Part shown: one piece after another, positions 21,201 through 29,524 of the stretch
Layout: each line of letters begins with the position of its first letter
Numbering within the stretch: position 1 is the stretch's first letter
Assembly: GCF_030161435.1 (NCBI RefSeq)
Contig: NZ_BSSV01000009.1
Coordinates: 62,001-126,000 of the forward strand
Direction: 5' to 3'
From: Thalassotalea loyana
GTDB taxonomy: Bacteria; Pseudomonadota; Gammaproteobacteria; Enterobacterales; Alteromonadaceae
Length of the DNA: 64,000 nucleotides
Notes under the pieces: model-generated
What the model was told of the DNA's origin: nothing
Databases searched by the model: none
The model's input: the letters and a program-made list of their open reading frames with translations, nothing else
Translations under genes and position numbers: made by a program

Positions 21201-21479
21201 TGCAATATCAGTCATTAATGCTTTAGCCTCACCACCCGACGCTGGCATTGTATAGATATCACCTAATAAATCGAAAACAATTGTTTTGCCATCAGGGCTA
21301 ATATCAACATTCATCCAAGTACCTTGTTGAACATCGATATCGACGGTTTTAAAGACGCCCTGTGGCTCGTTTACTGACCACGCTTGATCGTCTGATTTTT
21401 TTTCCGCGAATGCGGCTGACGGTAAAGTCACCGCGATAGCTAACGCTAATGCAGAAACTTTAGGAAATTTAATCGTCAT
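18282..21479 (-). CDS. Secreted TolB-like propeller / amidohydrolase fusion
   Basis: 1065 residues with a signal peptide (ALALAIAVTLPSAAFAEKK). Residues about 40-640 hold many PD40/WD40-like blades, seen as recurring SPDGK motifs (DISPDGKTIVFD, FSPDGKYIAYTSD, PSPDGKYLAFISRD). Residues about 660-1050 form an amidohydrolase domain with the metal site GLIDAHAHGP, a histidine region TTLEHSIPTEK, NSGGHGQ in place of a typical D motif, and the closing KLADLVVVDGD. The propeller probably gates access or binds a peptide or polysaccharide, as in tricorn-like systems; that is inference. It is monocistronic, with its own terminator. Confidence 0.88.
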   Translation of the reverse strand: MTIKFPKVSALALAIAVTLPSAAFAEKKSDDQAWSVNEPQGVFKTVDIDVQQGTWMNVDISPDGKTIVFDLLGDIYTMPASGGEAKALMTDIAWQMQPKFSPDGKYIAYTSDQDGGDNLWIMNADGSNPKPVTKETFRLLNSPAWSPDGNYLVGRKHYTGSRSLGAGEVWLYHKTGGSGVMLTKRPNQQKDLGEPSYSHDGKYVYFSQDATPGKTFHYSKDSEKGIYKIKRYELETGEIDTIISGKGGAIRPTPSPDGKYLAFISRDDFQSNLYLYDLKSGEEILIHEDLERDMQETWAIHGVYSNMAWTPDSENLIFWADGKIKKLNIKSKKAKTIDFHVKTQKKIQTALKFEQNLAQDEFDVKMLRNVQISPNGKQVVFEAMGNIYTRALPDGKPKRLTKEKSKFEFYPSFSRDGKKIVYIAWDDKNLAEIKTVSSRGGKGKTISKEPGKYVEPTFSPDGKTVVYRKIAGGYITEPKWGLNPGVYVMPAKGGEATLVTSNGVQPHFGASNDRVYVIRGGEMPSIARVDIDGQNDTKLYQGKFATEYRVSPDGEYLAFAERFKVFVTPFVERGDVITIGPKGGNFPVKQLSVRAGESISWNGKSNSLYWSLGPELYQASVAGLFDIKGEGDNAEKSEPVVTNLSFKQKVDKPSGAIAFVGGKVVTMEGDKVIDNGVVIVEGNVITAVGTQGSVDIPANAKQIDITGKSIIPGLIDAHAHGPQGSDEIIPQQNWKNYAGLSLGVTTIHDPSNDTTEFFAASEMQQAGDIVASRLHSTGTILYGATVAGYTSHVDSLDDAKFHVERLQKAGAYSVKSYNQPRRNQRQQFIQAAREAEVLVVPEGGSLLQHNLTMLVDGHTTLEHSIPTEKIYDDIKQLWSASEMAYTPTMGVAYGGISGEHFWYDTTNVWEHPRLSKYVPSEFLDPRSMRRTKAPHHHYNHFNVAKVAKEMNDLGVLVNSGGHGQREGLAMHWEIWMMAQGGMTPLESLRTATMNPAVTLGLDKQLGSITKGKLADLVVVDGDITQNILISDKVTHTMINGRLYDADTMNEIGNYDNKREKFYFEK

Positions 21480-21712
21480 GGATAAACCCTATTGTTGTAA
21501 TGAATGCCTCAACAAATAAACATGCTGAGCAAATTTTTATTATTGCGTAATAAACCACATCTAACGGTCGAATTTAACAATAATGCGTTAACTTGTCTTT
21601 AAATAACGATAAATTTTAAGATTGCTGTTACAATTTTATTGTTGAAAAAATAAGCAACTGGTCAGTATAGTAAGACTGGCTGAAAATAAGAAAATCAAAC
21701 AGGATTTATTTG

Positions 21713-22447
21713 GTGTATCGAATTTTTGGAATACTTGTACTGCTACTGTCTTTTCGCGCAGATGCGTTACTTAGCAAGTTAGAGATATCCATGGTGGCAA
21801 CCCACTTAGAGCATTATATTGCCTATGAGCATGATGGTGCATTAGATTTATTGATGTACGATGTATCGAAGGCCTCTGGGATTGAACACTATTACAACGT
21901 CCTATCTTTTGCTCGCGCCAGACGTAGTTTTATTCGCAAAGAAATAGGTTGCATATTACCTGCGGCAAGCATTCCAAAATTGTTAACGATTCGCAAAACC
22001 ATTCACAGCTTACCTTTGGTTCGTAAGCAGTTTTACCTATACACGCTAACCACCGATCAAGTGATCTCAAATCTAAATGACATGGATAATAAAGTCATTG
22101 GTGTGGTGAAAAATGCATTGCCCAGCTACAAAAGGCTTCTTGGACAACGCCATATAAAAGTTGTCGAAGTGTCTAATTTTAAAACTATGCTTGAAATGCT
22201 AAATAAAGGCCGACTAGATGCGATTATTCACGATGAGGCAAGTATAGAAACTTTGCTATCACAGCCACAAAGAAATAGCTTACATTTCGACGCTTCGCTT
22301 GATTTGCTATACGATGACATCAGAATAACGTGTCACAAGAGTGAAGCGACGGAACTCTACATTGATAACATCAACTACGCTATAAAAAACAATAGCGTTC
22401 AAGAGTTAACCGCCTATATCGAGCAAGTCAAAGCTCGCAAACAGTAG
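21713..22447 (+). CDS. Periplasmic solute-binding-like (SBP_bac_3) protein
   Basis: 244 residues. The GTG at 21713 has AGGA eight bases upstream, and I prefer it to the TTG one codon earlier. A short signal peptide ends at about RADA-LL. The rest resembles a single type-3 solute-binding domain (a SFARARRSFIRKEIGCILPA segment, VIGVVKNALPSYKRLL for the second lobe, NKGRLDAIIHDEAS). It resembles the domains of the protein at 7424-8953 in layout, especially the GRLDAII/NRLDAVI block. No transport genes are adjacent. Its stop is 3 bases from the convergent ubiX end. Confidence 0.7.
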   Translation: MYRIFGILVLLLSFRADALLSKLEISMVATHLEHYIAYEHDGALDLLMYDVSKASGIEHYYNVLSFARARRSFIRKEIGCILPAASIPKLLTIRKTIHSLPLVRKQFYLYTLTTDQVISNLNDMDNKVIGVVKNALPSYKRLLGQRHIKVVEVSNFKTMLEMLNKGRLDAIIHDEASIETLLSQPQRNSLHFDASLDLLYDDIRITCHKSEATELYIDNINYAIKNNSVQELTAYIEQVKARKQ

Positions 22448-22450
22448 CCC

Positions 22451-23089
22451 CTACTTTTCTGGCTGAATTTGATAACCCCACCTAGGCATTATTGTTTGTT
22501 CGATTGACAAATGATCAAGCACCCGCCCTACCATAAAGTCAATTAAATCATTAATACCCTGTGGCTTATGATAAAAACCCGGCGCAAGTGGCATAATCGT
22601 TACTCCCATCTGAGAGAGCGTCAGCATATTTTGCAAATGAATTGTTGAAAATGGTGTTTCTCTTGGCAAGATCAATAGCTGCCCTCGTTCCTTAATCACA
22701 ACATCTGCCGCACGTTCGATTAAATTATCACTCATGCCCAGGCTAATTGCTGCAAGTGTGCCAGTTGAGCAAGGGCAAACAATCATTTTCTTCGGTGCTG
22801 CAGAACCTGATGCAACAGGAGAAAACCATTGCTCTTTGCCGAATACTTGAATTTGCCCTGGTTTCGCGGCAAATTTTTCCGTCAATATAGCACTCGCGGC
22901 TTCAGGTGAGCCCGGTAGCTTTAATCCTACTTCGGTATCAAATACAACACGTGCTGCTGACGAGAATAAAAAATAGACTTGGTAGTTAGCGGCGACCAAA
23001 CACTCGAGCAACCTTAGTGCGTATAATGAACCAGAAGCCCCTGTAACAGCCAGAGTTATCTTATCTTTAAATTCGGAAGCAGTTGACAC
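22451..23089 (-). CDS. ubiX: Flavin prenyltransferase
   Basis: Makes prenylated FMN from FMN and dimethylallyl phosphate, the cofactor of UbiD in ubiquinone synthesis. 212 residues. The family signatures are [17 protein letters not shown] at the N-terminus, [28 protein letters not shown] in the middle (only landmarks quoted) and [17 protein letters not shown] near residue 145. It lies 34 bases after mpl on the same strand, a common gammaproteobacterial pairing, so the two are probably co-transcribed. Confidence 0.95.
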   Translation of the reverse strand: MSTASEFKDKITLAVTGASGSLYALRLLECLVAANYQVYFLFSSAARVVFDTEVGLKLPGSPEAASAILTEKFAAKPGQIQVFGKEQWFSPVASGSAAPKKMIVCPCSTGTLAAISLGMSDNLIERAADVVIKERGQLLILPRETPFSTIHLQNMLTLSQMGVTIMPLAPGFYHKPQGINDLIDFMVGRVLDHLSIEQTIMPRWGYQIQPEK

Positions 23090-23123
23090 AATGAATCCTC
23101 TATTTGTTTTATGCTAAAACGCA

Positions 23124-24482
23124 CTAGCTCTCTAGCGCAGAAAGTAATTTTTGATGAAAATTACCGAAGCCACCATTACTCATCACTAATACGTGATCAC
23201 CTGGCTTGGCTTGATTACGCACCATAGTTACCAATTGATCAATATTATCAGTCACCTCACATGGCTGTTGGCAGGCATTGATAAGCTGATCTACAGACCA
23301 CTTAACATGCTCTCCTTGAAATACAAAAACGTGATCGGCTAACGCTAAAGACTTTGGTAGCGTTTCCTTATGAATGCCCGACTTCATTGTATTTGATCGT
23401 GGCTCCAAAACAGCGATGATACGATTTTCACCGACATGTTTGCGTAATCCATCTAACGTTTTTTCAATGGCTGTCGGATGATGGGCAAAATCATCGTAAA
23501 CCTTGATGTCGTTAATATTGCCACGTAACTCCAAGCGACGTTTGGTGTTTACAAACTCAGCTAACGCCTCTATCGCCACTCCACTTGGAACACCTGCGTG
23601 CCTTGCGGCTGCAATCGCCATCAATGCATTTTCAATATTGAAGTCACCGATTAACTGCCATGTCACAACACCTTGGAGTTCGTCTCTAAAATACACCTCA
23701 AATATACTGCCATCGGCTTCAAGTTTATTTACCGACCAACCAACTTGGGTAGCCAGTGACATTTTTTCTTGAGGTGTCCAACACCCCATAGCCAGAGTCT
23801 CATCGATTGTTTGCGTGTTGTGTGGCGATAAAATCAAACCATTACTTGGCACCATTCTAATCAAATGATGAAACTGGCGCTGAATATCACTGATATCATT
23901 AAAAATATCGCCATGGTCAAACTCCATATTATTTATTACTAGGGTTCGTGGGCGATAATGGACAAATTTAGAACGCTTATCAAAAAATGCGGTATCGTAT
24001 TCATCAGCTTCAATAACGAAGAATGGGCTGTTGCCTAAACGTGCTGAACTGTCAAAGTTTTGAGGAACACCACCGATCAAATATCCAGGTGTCAACTTGG
24101 CATACTCAAGAATCCATGCCAACATACTTGACGTTGTCGTTTTACCATGAGTACCGGATACTGCCAGTACCCAGCGATCCTTTAAGACGTTTTCCAAAAG
24201 CCATTGTGGCCCAGACGTATAAGGAATATTGCGATCTAATACATACTCCACCATTGGGTTACCACGCGCCATCGCATTACCAACAATGACCATGTCAGGT
24301 TCATCATTGAGGTGCTCTATGTGATATCCCTGCATCAACTCAATGCCCAGTGACTCAAGCTGAGTGCTCATTGGAGGATATACGTTTGCATCGCAACCTG
24401 ATACTCGAAAACCCAGTTCTTTGGCTATTGCAGCAATACCTCCCATAAAGGTGCCACAAATCCCTAAAATATGTATATGCAT
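23124..24482 (-). CDS. mpl: UDP-MurNAc:L-Ala-gamma-D-Glu-meso-DAP ligase
   Basis: Reattaches recycled murein tripeptide to UDP-MurNAc in the cytoplasm. 452 residues (E. coli 457). It has the N-terminal Rossmann motif HILGICGTFMGGIA, the Mur-ligase P-loop VSGTHGKTTTSSML at about 108-121, the central EADEYDTAFFDKRSKF and the C-terminal VYDDFAHHPTA and LEPRSNTMK motifs. It starts at ATG 24482. It is functionally linked to anmK at the left edge, since both serve peptidoglycan recycling, though they are 23 kb apart. It is followed by ubiX. Confidence 0.97.
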   Translation of the reverse strand: MHIHILGICGTFMGGIAAIAKELGFRVSGCDANVYPPMSTQLESLGIELMQGYHIEHLNDEPDMVIVGNAMARGNPMVEYVLDRNIPYTSGPQWLLENVLKDRWVLAVSGTHGKTTTSSMLAWILEYAKLTPGYLIGGVPQNFDSSARLGNSPFFVIEADEYDTAFFDKRSKFVHYRPRTLVINNMEFDHGDIFNDISDIQRQFHHLIRMVPSNGLILSPHNTQTIDETLAMGCWTPQEKMSLATQVGWSVNKLEADGSIFEVYFRDELQGVVTWQLIGDFNIENALMAIAAARHAGVPSGVAIEALAEFVNTKRRLELRGNINDIKVYDDFAHHPTAIEKTLDGLRKHVGENRIIAVLEPRSNTMKSGIHKETLPKSLALADHVFVFQGEHVKWSVDQLINACQQPCEVTDNIDQLVTMVRNQAKPGDHVLVMSNGGFGNFHQKLLSALES

Positions 24483-24650
24483 TAATGTTCTCTATTACTC
24501 ACAAATAATTGGATAATTATCTGTTAGGACAACTAAACTCACCGTAATATAGCATTTGTCTGATACCAATTGAAAAAAGTATTTGGCAGTGGAAAAATAA
24601 ATGCAGATACCAAACCCAATAATCTGGAACTCACGCACAGGAACGCACAC

Positions 24651-25790
24651 ATGGCACAAGTTAGTGAATTATCAATTTATCCAATTAAATCGGCTGGGGG
24701 CATTCACATATCTCAAACTTGGGTAGATGAACTTGGATTAAGTTTCGATAGAAGGTTCGTCATTACCAAACCAGATGGAAACTTTATTACAGCGAGAACT
24801 CACCATCACTTATGTTTGATAGATTGCATTCTGACGCCATCTGGCTTGAAGCTTGTTGCACCGGATATGCCAGTGCTAACAATCAATTATTCTGAATTCA
24901 CTGATTCATATCACGAAGTTAAGGTTTGGAATGACACCATCAATGCTCAGCATTGTAATAAACGCTATGATGATTGGCTTTCAAAATATCTAAATGAAGA
25001 CTGCCAATTAATGTATTTTGGTGGAAAATCTTCGCGAACCGTAAAAAACTCTACTAACGAAGTGTCATTTGCAGATGGTTACCCTTTGCTTATCGTCTCA
25101 GAGGCTTCGCTGAACGATTTAAATGCGAGAACTTACCATAAATCTCAAATGAGTCAGTTTCGCCCGAATATTGTCGTCAAGAATTGCGATGCATTTGCCG
25201 AAGATACATGGTCACGCATTCGAATTGGTGAAGTTGAGTTTGATGTCGTTAAGCCCTGTACACGCTGTGTTTTCACGACAATAAACCCACAAACAGGTGA
25301 AAAGCATCCTAAACAAGAACCACTCAATAGTTTGAAAAAGTATCGCCAGCTAGAAGGCGGCGATGTTTGTTTTGGTCAAAACATAGTACCGTTAAATCAA
25401 GGGAAAATCAGTGTGTCAGATCAAGTTGAAATACTTGAGACGCAGTCACCGCCTGTGTTCATATCGAAAAAAAGCAGTACAGGTAAAATGAAGCAGCCCG
25501 AAACATCTGTTGTCAAAGGTAAAAAAAACGTGAATATATTATTTGATAGTTGGGACAAAAATATTACAGGTAACTCTAAGGAAACCTTGCTTGAACAAGG
25601 CGAATCAGCTGGTTTAATTCTGCCATACAGTTGCAGAGGAGGAATGTGTGGACGCTGTAAGGTTAAATTAAATACAGGAGAGGTTAGACAATTAGCTACT
25701 GACGGGTTATCACCACAAGAGCAAAATGACGGTTATATATTAGCGTGTAGTTCAGTGCCAGTCACAGATGTAGTAATTTCCAAAGATTAG
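24651..25790 (+). CDS. ycbX: MOSC-domain protein with C-terminal 2Fe-2S ferredoxin (YcbX-like)
   Basis: 379 residues. E. coli YcbX (369 aa) takes part in molybdenum-cofactor-dependent reduction of N-hydroxylated bases. It has an N-terminal MOSC-N beta barrel (LSIYPIKSAGGIHIS), a MOSC core with the conserved cysteine in KPCTRCVFTT, and a plant-type ferredoxin domain with CRGGMCGRC plus a distal cysteine in ILACSS. ATG 24651 has AGGAA seven bases upstream and aligns with YcbX; the in-frame TTG at 24570 would add 27 unrelated residues. It runs 13 bases ahead of pxpA on the same strand, so it may share a transcript with the pxp genes. Confidence 0.92.
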   Translation: MAQVSELSIYPIKSAGGIHISQTWVDELGLSFDRRFVITKPDGNFITARTHHHLCLIDCILTPSGLKLVAPDMPVLTINYSEFTDSYHEVKVWNDTINAQHCNKRYDDWLSKYLNEDCQLMYFGGKSSRTVKNSTNEVSFADGYPLLIVSEASLNDLNARTYHKSQMSQFRPNIVVKNCDAFAEDTWSRIRIGEVEFDVVKPCTRCVFTTINPQTGEKHPKQEPLNSLKKYRQLEGGDVCFGQNIVPLNQGKISVSDQVEILETQSPPVFISKKSSTGKMKQPETSVVKGKKNVNILFDSWDKNITGNSKETLLEQGESAGLILPYSCRGGMCGRCKVKLNTGEVRQLATDGLSPQEQNDGYILACSSVPVTDVVISKD

Positions 25791-25803
25791 AGGAAGGCGG
25801 CTC

Positions 25804-26535
25804 GTGAAAATAAATTGTGATTTAGGTGAAAGTTTTGGTTCTTGGCAAATGGGTCAAGATGCCCAATTGATGCCATATATTGATATGGCAAACATTGCCT
25901 GCGGATTTCACGCATCAGATCCACAAACAATGCAACAAACTATCGCACTTGCAGAACAGCACAATTTATCTATTGGAGCCCATCCAAGTTACCCGGACTT
26001 AGTTGGATTTGGTCGTCGTTCGATGAAAATAGCCCCTGTGGAATTACAAGCACTACTCCAATACCAAATTAGCGCACTTCAAGGCATGGCCGCACTTCAA
26101 GGGCTCGATGTCACTTACGTAAAGCCTCACGGTGCTTTATACAACGATATGATGAAGAATTTAGAACTCTTTCGTACCATATGCCAATCTGTTGCTGCAT
26201 TTTCCCAAAATCTGGAATTAGTGATACAAGCATTACCTGATAATGATCGCTTTATTGAGATTGCAAATACGTTTGAACTTACCTTGAAATTTGAAGCTTT
26301 TGCCGACAGAAATTATCAAGATAATGGATTACTCATACCAAGATCTCAACCCAATGCCGTCATTAATGATCTAAGCTTAATTAAGCACCGTTGCCAAGAA
26401 CTACAAAATACAGGGACGATATATTCAGTGAACAACAAACCACTTAAGATGCAAATCGATACTTTATGTGTGCATGGCGATCACGCTAATGCGATAGAAG
26501 TCGCGCGAACGGTGAGGCAAAACCTGCATGCATGA
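25804..26535 (+). CDS. pxpA: 5-oxoprolinase subunit A
   Basis: Part of the PxpABC complex that hydrolyses 5-oxoproline (pyroglutamate) to glutamate with ATP. 243 residues of the LamB/YcsF family: the N-terminal motif INCDLGESFGSW, the metal-site-like ANIACGFHASDP, IGAHPSYPDLVGFGRR, YVKPHGALYNDM and a C-terminal CVHGDHANA. The GTG start at 25804 has GGAAGGCGG upstream. It overlaps pxpB by 8 bases, so translation is probably coupled. Confidence 0.96.
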   Translation: MKINCDLGESFGSWQMGQDAQLMPYIDMANIACGFHASDPQTMQQTIALAEQHNLSIGAHPSYPDLVGFGRRSMKIAPVELQALLQYQISALQGMAALQGLDVTYVKPHGALYNDMMKNLELFRTICQSVAAFSQNLELVIQALPDNDRFIEIANTFELTLKFEAFADRNYQDNGLLIPRSQPNAVINDLSLIKHRCQELQNTGTIYSVNNKPLKMQIDTLCVHGDHANAIEVARTVRQNLHA

Positions 26536-27256
26536 GTTAAACCGATTCAACATTTTTTCCTATAGTGAAAATGCTATCTTAATTCAATGGCCATCAACCA
26601 TTAGTGCGACACTTCATCAAGACATCATTTCAATTGGTCAGCAAATTTCTCGTTTATCACCCTGGTTCATTGAACAAGTTTGCTCTTACCATAGCATTTT
26701 AATTTATTATCGCTTTGAAGCGATAAGCGCTAGTGAGTTTAGCCAAAAGATAGAAGCAATTATTCAACGTTTTTCTGGCAATGAAAAGGTCTGTGAAGTT
26801 GGACGAAAAATAACTATTGACGTGCTTTACGATGAAGAAACTGGTTGGGATAACCAGTTGTTGTGTCAAATGAAAGGATGTTCTCTGCAAGAGATTATTA
26901 ATTGGCATACCAAGCGAACCTACCGAGCATATGCATTAGGTTTTACACCCGGCTTTTGTTACTTAGCAAGTGTAGACGAGAAGCTATTTGCCCCCCGAAA
27001 AACAGTGCCAAGGAAAAAAGTGCCTGCTGGTGCGGTTGCTATTGCCCATAAACAAACAGCGATCTACCCAGATGCTAGCCCTGGGGGATGGCATATTATT
27101 GGTCAAACAGCTCAGCCTATGTATCAAATGTCAAACAACGAATTTCAGCCACTCATTAATGTCGGCGATATCGTCACCTTTAGATCCATCGATAAAGAAA
27201 CCTTTTTAGCGCAGGGTGGCGAAGTGGTTAAGGAAAACTTAAATGCCAGCAATTAA
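26528..27256 (+). CDS. pxpB: 5-oxoprolinase subunit B (KipI-like)
   Basis: 242 residues. The C-terminal cyclophilin-like KipI domain is clear: YALGFTPGFCYLASVDEK, PRKKVPAGAVAIA, and SPGGWHIIGQT. The N-terminal 85 residues are a small alpha/beta domain. It is the partner of PxpC in the ATP-dependent oxoprolinase; the older Bacillus name refers to kinase inhibition, which is not implied here. It overlaps pxpA by 8 bases and pxpC by 14 bases, a tightly coupled operon. Confidence 0.94.
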   Translation: MHELNRFNIFSYSENAILIQWPSTISATLHQDIISIGQQISRLSPWFIEQVCSYHSILIYYRFEAISASEFSQKIEAIIQRFSGNEKVCEVGRKITIDVLYDEETGWDNQLLCQMKGCSLQEIINWHTKRTYRAYALGFTPGFCYLASVDEKLFAPRKTVPRKKVPAGAVAIAHKQTAIYPDASPGGWHIIGQTAQPMYQMSNNEFQPLINVGDIVTFRSIDKETFLAQGGEVVKENLNASN

Positions 27257-28235
27257 AATCACTCAGCTCAATAGCTTAGCATTAGTGCAGGACTTTGGAC
27301 GTTTTAACCATCAACATCAAGGTATTAGTGTTAACGGTGCAGCCGATGAATATGCCTTCGCAAAAGCTAATCATATGTTAGGAAACAGATTATTTAGTGA
27401 TAGCAACAATAAGCATAATGATGAGTGCGCATCCATTGAAGTTTTTTATGGTCAACTAACCTTCATGGTCGATGACACTTGCATCATAGCGATAACAGGT
27501 GCCGATTGTTCACCAACAAAAATAGCGCAGGATGGTACAAGTTCTCCACTTACCATGTGGAAAACACATAAATTAAACGCTGGCGATACCGTAGCGCTCT
27601 CGCGCCCATCAGTTGGCGTGATTAGCTACATTAGTGTAAAAGGTGGAATTCAAACAAAGCCTTTCTTAGGTTCAAGATCGCAAAGTGTCGTTCCAAATGA
27701 AAAATTAGCTGAACTTTCACCCTTGTCGGCAGGTGAAAGATTACCACTATCATCAAGTTGTCATCAGCAAATCAAAAACAATACATTGGATCTGACAAAA
27801 TACTGTCCAACAAATTTTTACCAAGACAAGCCTTTGGTCTTAAGGTTTATTCCTCATCAACATTGGTATAATGCCCCCACACATCAACAAGAAAATTTCT
27901 TACACACGACATTTAGCGTTAACAGCAAATCAAACCGTATGGCATATCAATTTGATTTACCAACAAGTAACCATAACGCAGGTTTTAAGCAACTAAAACA
28001 AGCACTATCAAGTGCCGTAAATTTTGGCACAATTCAATTAATGCCTTCTGGTCTGCCAGTCGTTTTAATGAAAGACCGTCAAACAATGGGGGGTTACCCA
28101 ACGCTCGGCAGTGTATTTCAGATTGACTTATTCAGGTTAGCTCAGTTAGAACCCGGTCAGGAGATATCATTTTCGCCTGCAGATATTAGCCAAGCACAAA
28201 GTCAATTAAATGCTTTTTATCAAAGATTTATGTAA
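27243..28235 (+). CDS. pxpC: 5-oxoprolinase subunit C (KipA-like)
   Basis: 330 residues of the biotin-dependent-carboxyltransferase-like KipA fold. Signatures are ALVQDFGRFNHQHQGISVNG at the start, SYISVKGGIQTKPFLGSRS in the middle, SNRMAYQF, and DRQTMGGYPTLGSV near the C-terminus. It forms the catalytic complex with PxpA and PxpB. It begins 14 bases inside pxpB. An insert of about 15 residues (LFSDSNNKHNDECAS) follows the MLGNR motif and may be lineage-specific. Confidence 0.95.
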   Translation: MPAIKITQLNSLALVQDFGRFNHQHQGISVNGAADEYAFAKANHMLGNRLFSDSNNKHNDECASIEVFYGQLTFMVDDTCIIAITGADCSPTKIAQDGTSSPLTMWKTHKLNAGDTVALSRPSVGVISYISVKGGIQTKPFLGSRSQSVVPNEKLAELSPLSAGERLPLSSSCHQQIKNNTLDLTKYCPTNFYQDKPLVLRFIPHQHWYNAPTHQQENFLHTTFSVNSKSNRMAYQFDLPTSNHNAGFKQLKQALSSAVNFGTIQLMPSGLPVVLMKDRQTMGGYPTLGSVFQIDLFRLAQLEPGQEISFSPADISQAQSQLNAFYQRFM

Positions 28236-28276
28236 CAATATTAGCCACCGAGTTCGTCAAAAATTACCGAAGCGCC

Positions 28277-28774
28277 ATGCAAATTATCGACTGCCAATAC
28301 GAGCAACAAAGTGAAACCATCCTAGCGTTATTTAATCACGCAATTATTCACTCTACCGCACTTTATGAATATCACCCTCGAACACTGGACGATATTAAGC
28401 AATGGTTTGAGGCGAAATCAGCGCATAAATTTCCCGTCATTGGGGTTATTGATGAAAACAATCAACTTCTTGGATTTGCAAGTTATGGCGCATTTCGCCC
28501 ATACCCTGCTAATAAGTTCACGGCAGAACTAGCCATCTACGTAGACCAACAGCATCATGGCAAAGGCGTGGCAACACAGCTGATGACCACGTTAATTGAG
28601 CGTGCTAAATCACAAGGCTTACATACAATCATTGCGGCGATAGATGAACAAAATCAAGCGAGCATTGAGCTACACAAAAAGTTTGGTTTTGTGCATACAG
28701 GCACACTAAAAGAAGTTGGATTCAAGTTTGAAAAGTGGTTAAACCTTTGTTTTTATCAACTCATGCTAACCTAG
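28277..28774 (+). CDS. GNAT-family N-acetyltransferase (phosphinothricin acetyltransferase-like)
   Basis: 165 residues. The acetyl-CoA binding motif QQHHGKGVATQLMTTLIE and the closing IELHKKFGFVHTGTLKEVGF place it in the Pat/MnaT branch of GNAT acetyltransferases, which act on small amino-acid-like amines such as methionine sulfone or phosphinothricin. It lies 41 bases after pxpC and could be on the same transcript. The true substrate is unknown. Confidence 0.88.
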   Translation: MQIIDCQYEQQSETILALFNHAIIHSTALYEYHPRTLDDIKQWFEAKSAHKFPVIGVIDENNQLLGFASYGAFRPYPANKFTAELAIYVDQQHHGKGVATQLMTTLIERAKSQGLHTIIAAIDEQNQASIELHKKFGFVHTGTLKEVGFKFEKWLNLCFYQLMLT

Positions 28775-28877
28775 GTACGCGAAACCAAATAAAGAAAAGA
28801 CGACTGATATTATTATGCAGTATCGCATAAATTGATTTAAACTATGCGCCGTTTACAGAAGTACTGGTGAAATAATC

Positions 28878-29462
28878 ATGTTGTTGATGATCGATAATTA
28901 CGATTCATTTACTTACAATTTAGTGCACTATTTTCAAGCGATTGGACAGGACGTCGAAGTCTATCGTAACGATGAAATATCGCTTGAAAAAATTAGCGAA
29001 CTTGCACCTCATTGTATCGTGATTTCACCTGGCCCATGCGATCCAGATAGCGCAGGTATCTCACTGTCGGTTATCGATGCATTTGCCGGTAAAATTCCAA
29101 TACTTGGCGTATGTCTTGGACATCAAGCTATTGCCCAACACTTTGGTGCCAAGGTAATAAAGGCTAAAAAAGTGATGCATGGCAAAACCAGCATGATTAC
29201 ACATAGAAATAGCGGACTGTTTGAAAAACTAGACAACCCGTTGCAAGTGACTCGTTATCACTCGTTGATTGTTGATAAATCTACCTTGCCAGAAACTTTA
29301 GCAGTAACAGCATGGTCTACAGATGAAAATGGTCAACAAGAAGAAATCATGGCACTTGCGCACAAAACGTTGCCAATCGCCAGCGTACAGTTTCATCCAG
29401 AATCTATTTTGACAAACCAAGGCCATGAATTACTTAAAAACTTTATTCGCGTATATACTTAA
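28878..29462 (+). CDS. pabA: Glutamine amidotransferase of aminodeoxychorismate/anthranilate synthase
   Basis: Supplies ammonia from glutamine to PabB (folate) and possibly to TrpE. 194 residues of class-I glutaminase: [15 protein letters not shown], the oxyanion-hole segment [11 protein letters not shown], the nucleophile elbow [14 protein letters not shown], and the His-Glu pair in [13 protein letters not shown]. PabA and TrpG cannot be separated by motif. The neighbourhood (followed by an ornithine aminotransferase gene, as in E. coli pabA-argD) favours pabA. Confidence 0.92.
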   Translation: MLLMIDNYDSFTYNLVHYFQAIGQDVEVYRNDEISLEKISELAPHCIVISPGPCDPDSAGISLSVIDAFAGKIPILGVCLGHQAIAQHFGAKVIKAKKVMHGKTSMITHRNSGLFEKLDNPLQVTRYHSLIVDKSTLPETLAVTAWSTDENGQQEEIMALAHKTLPIASVQFHPESILTNQGHELLKNFIRVYT

Positions 29463-29524
29463 TTCGATTAATGTTTTAACAAGAATTACCGATATAGTAT
29501 GCTGGAATAGAACATAAGCCTGAT

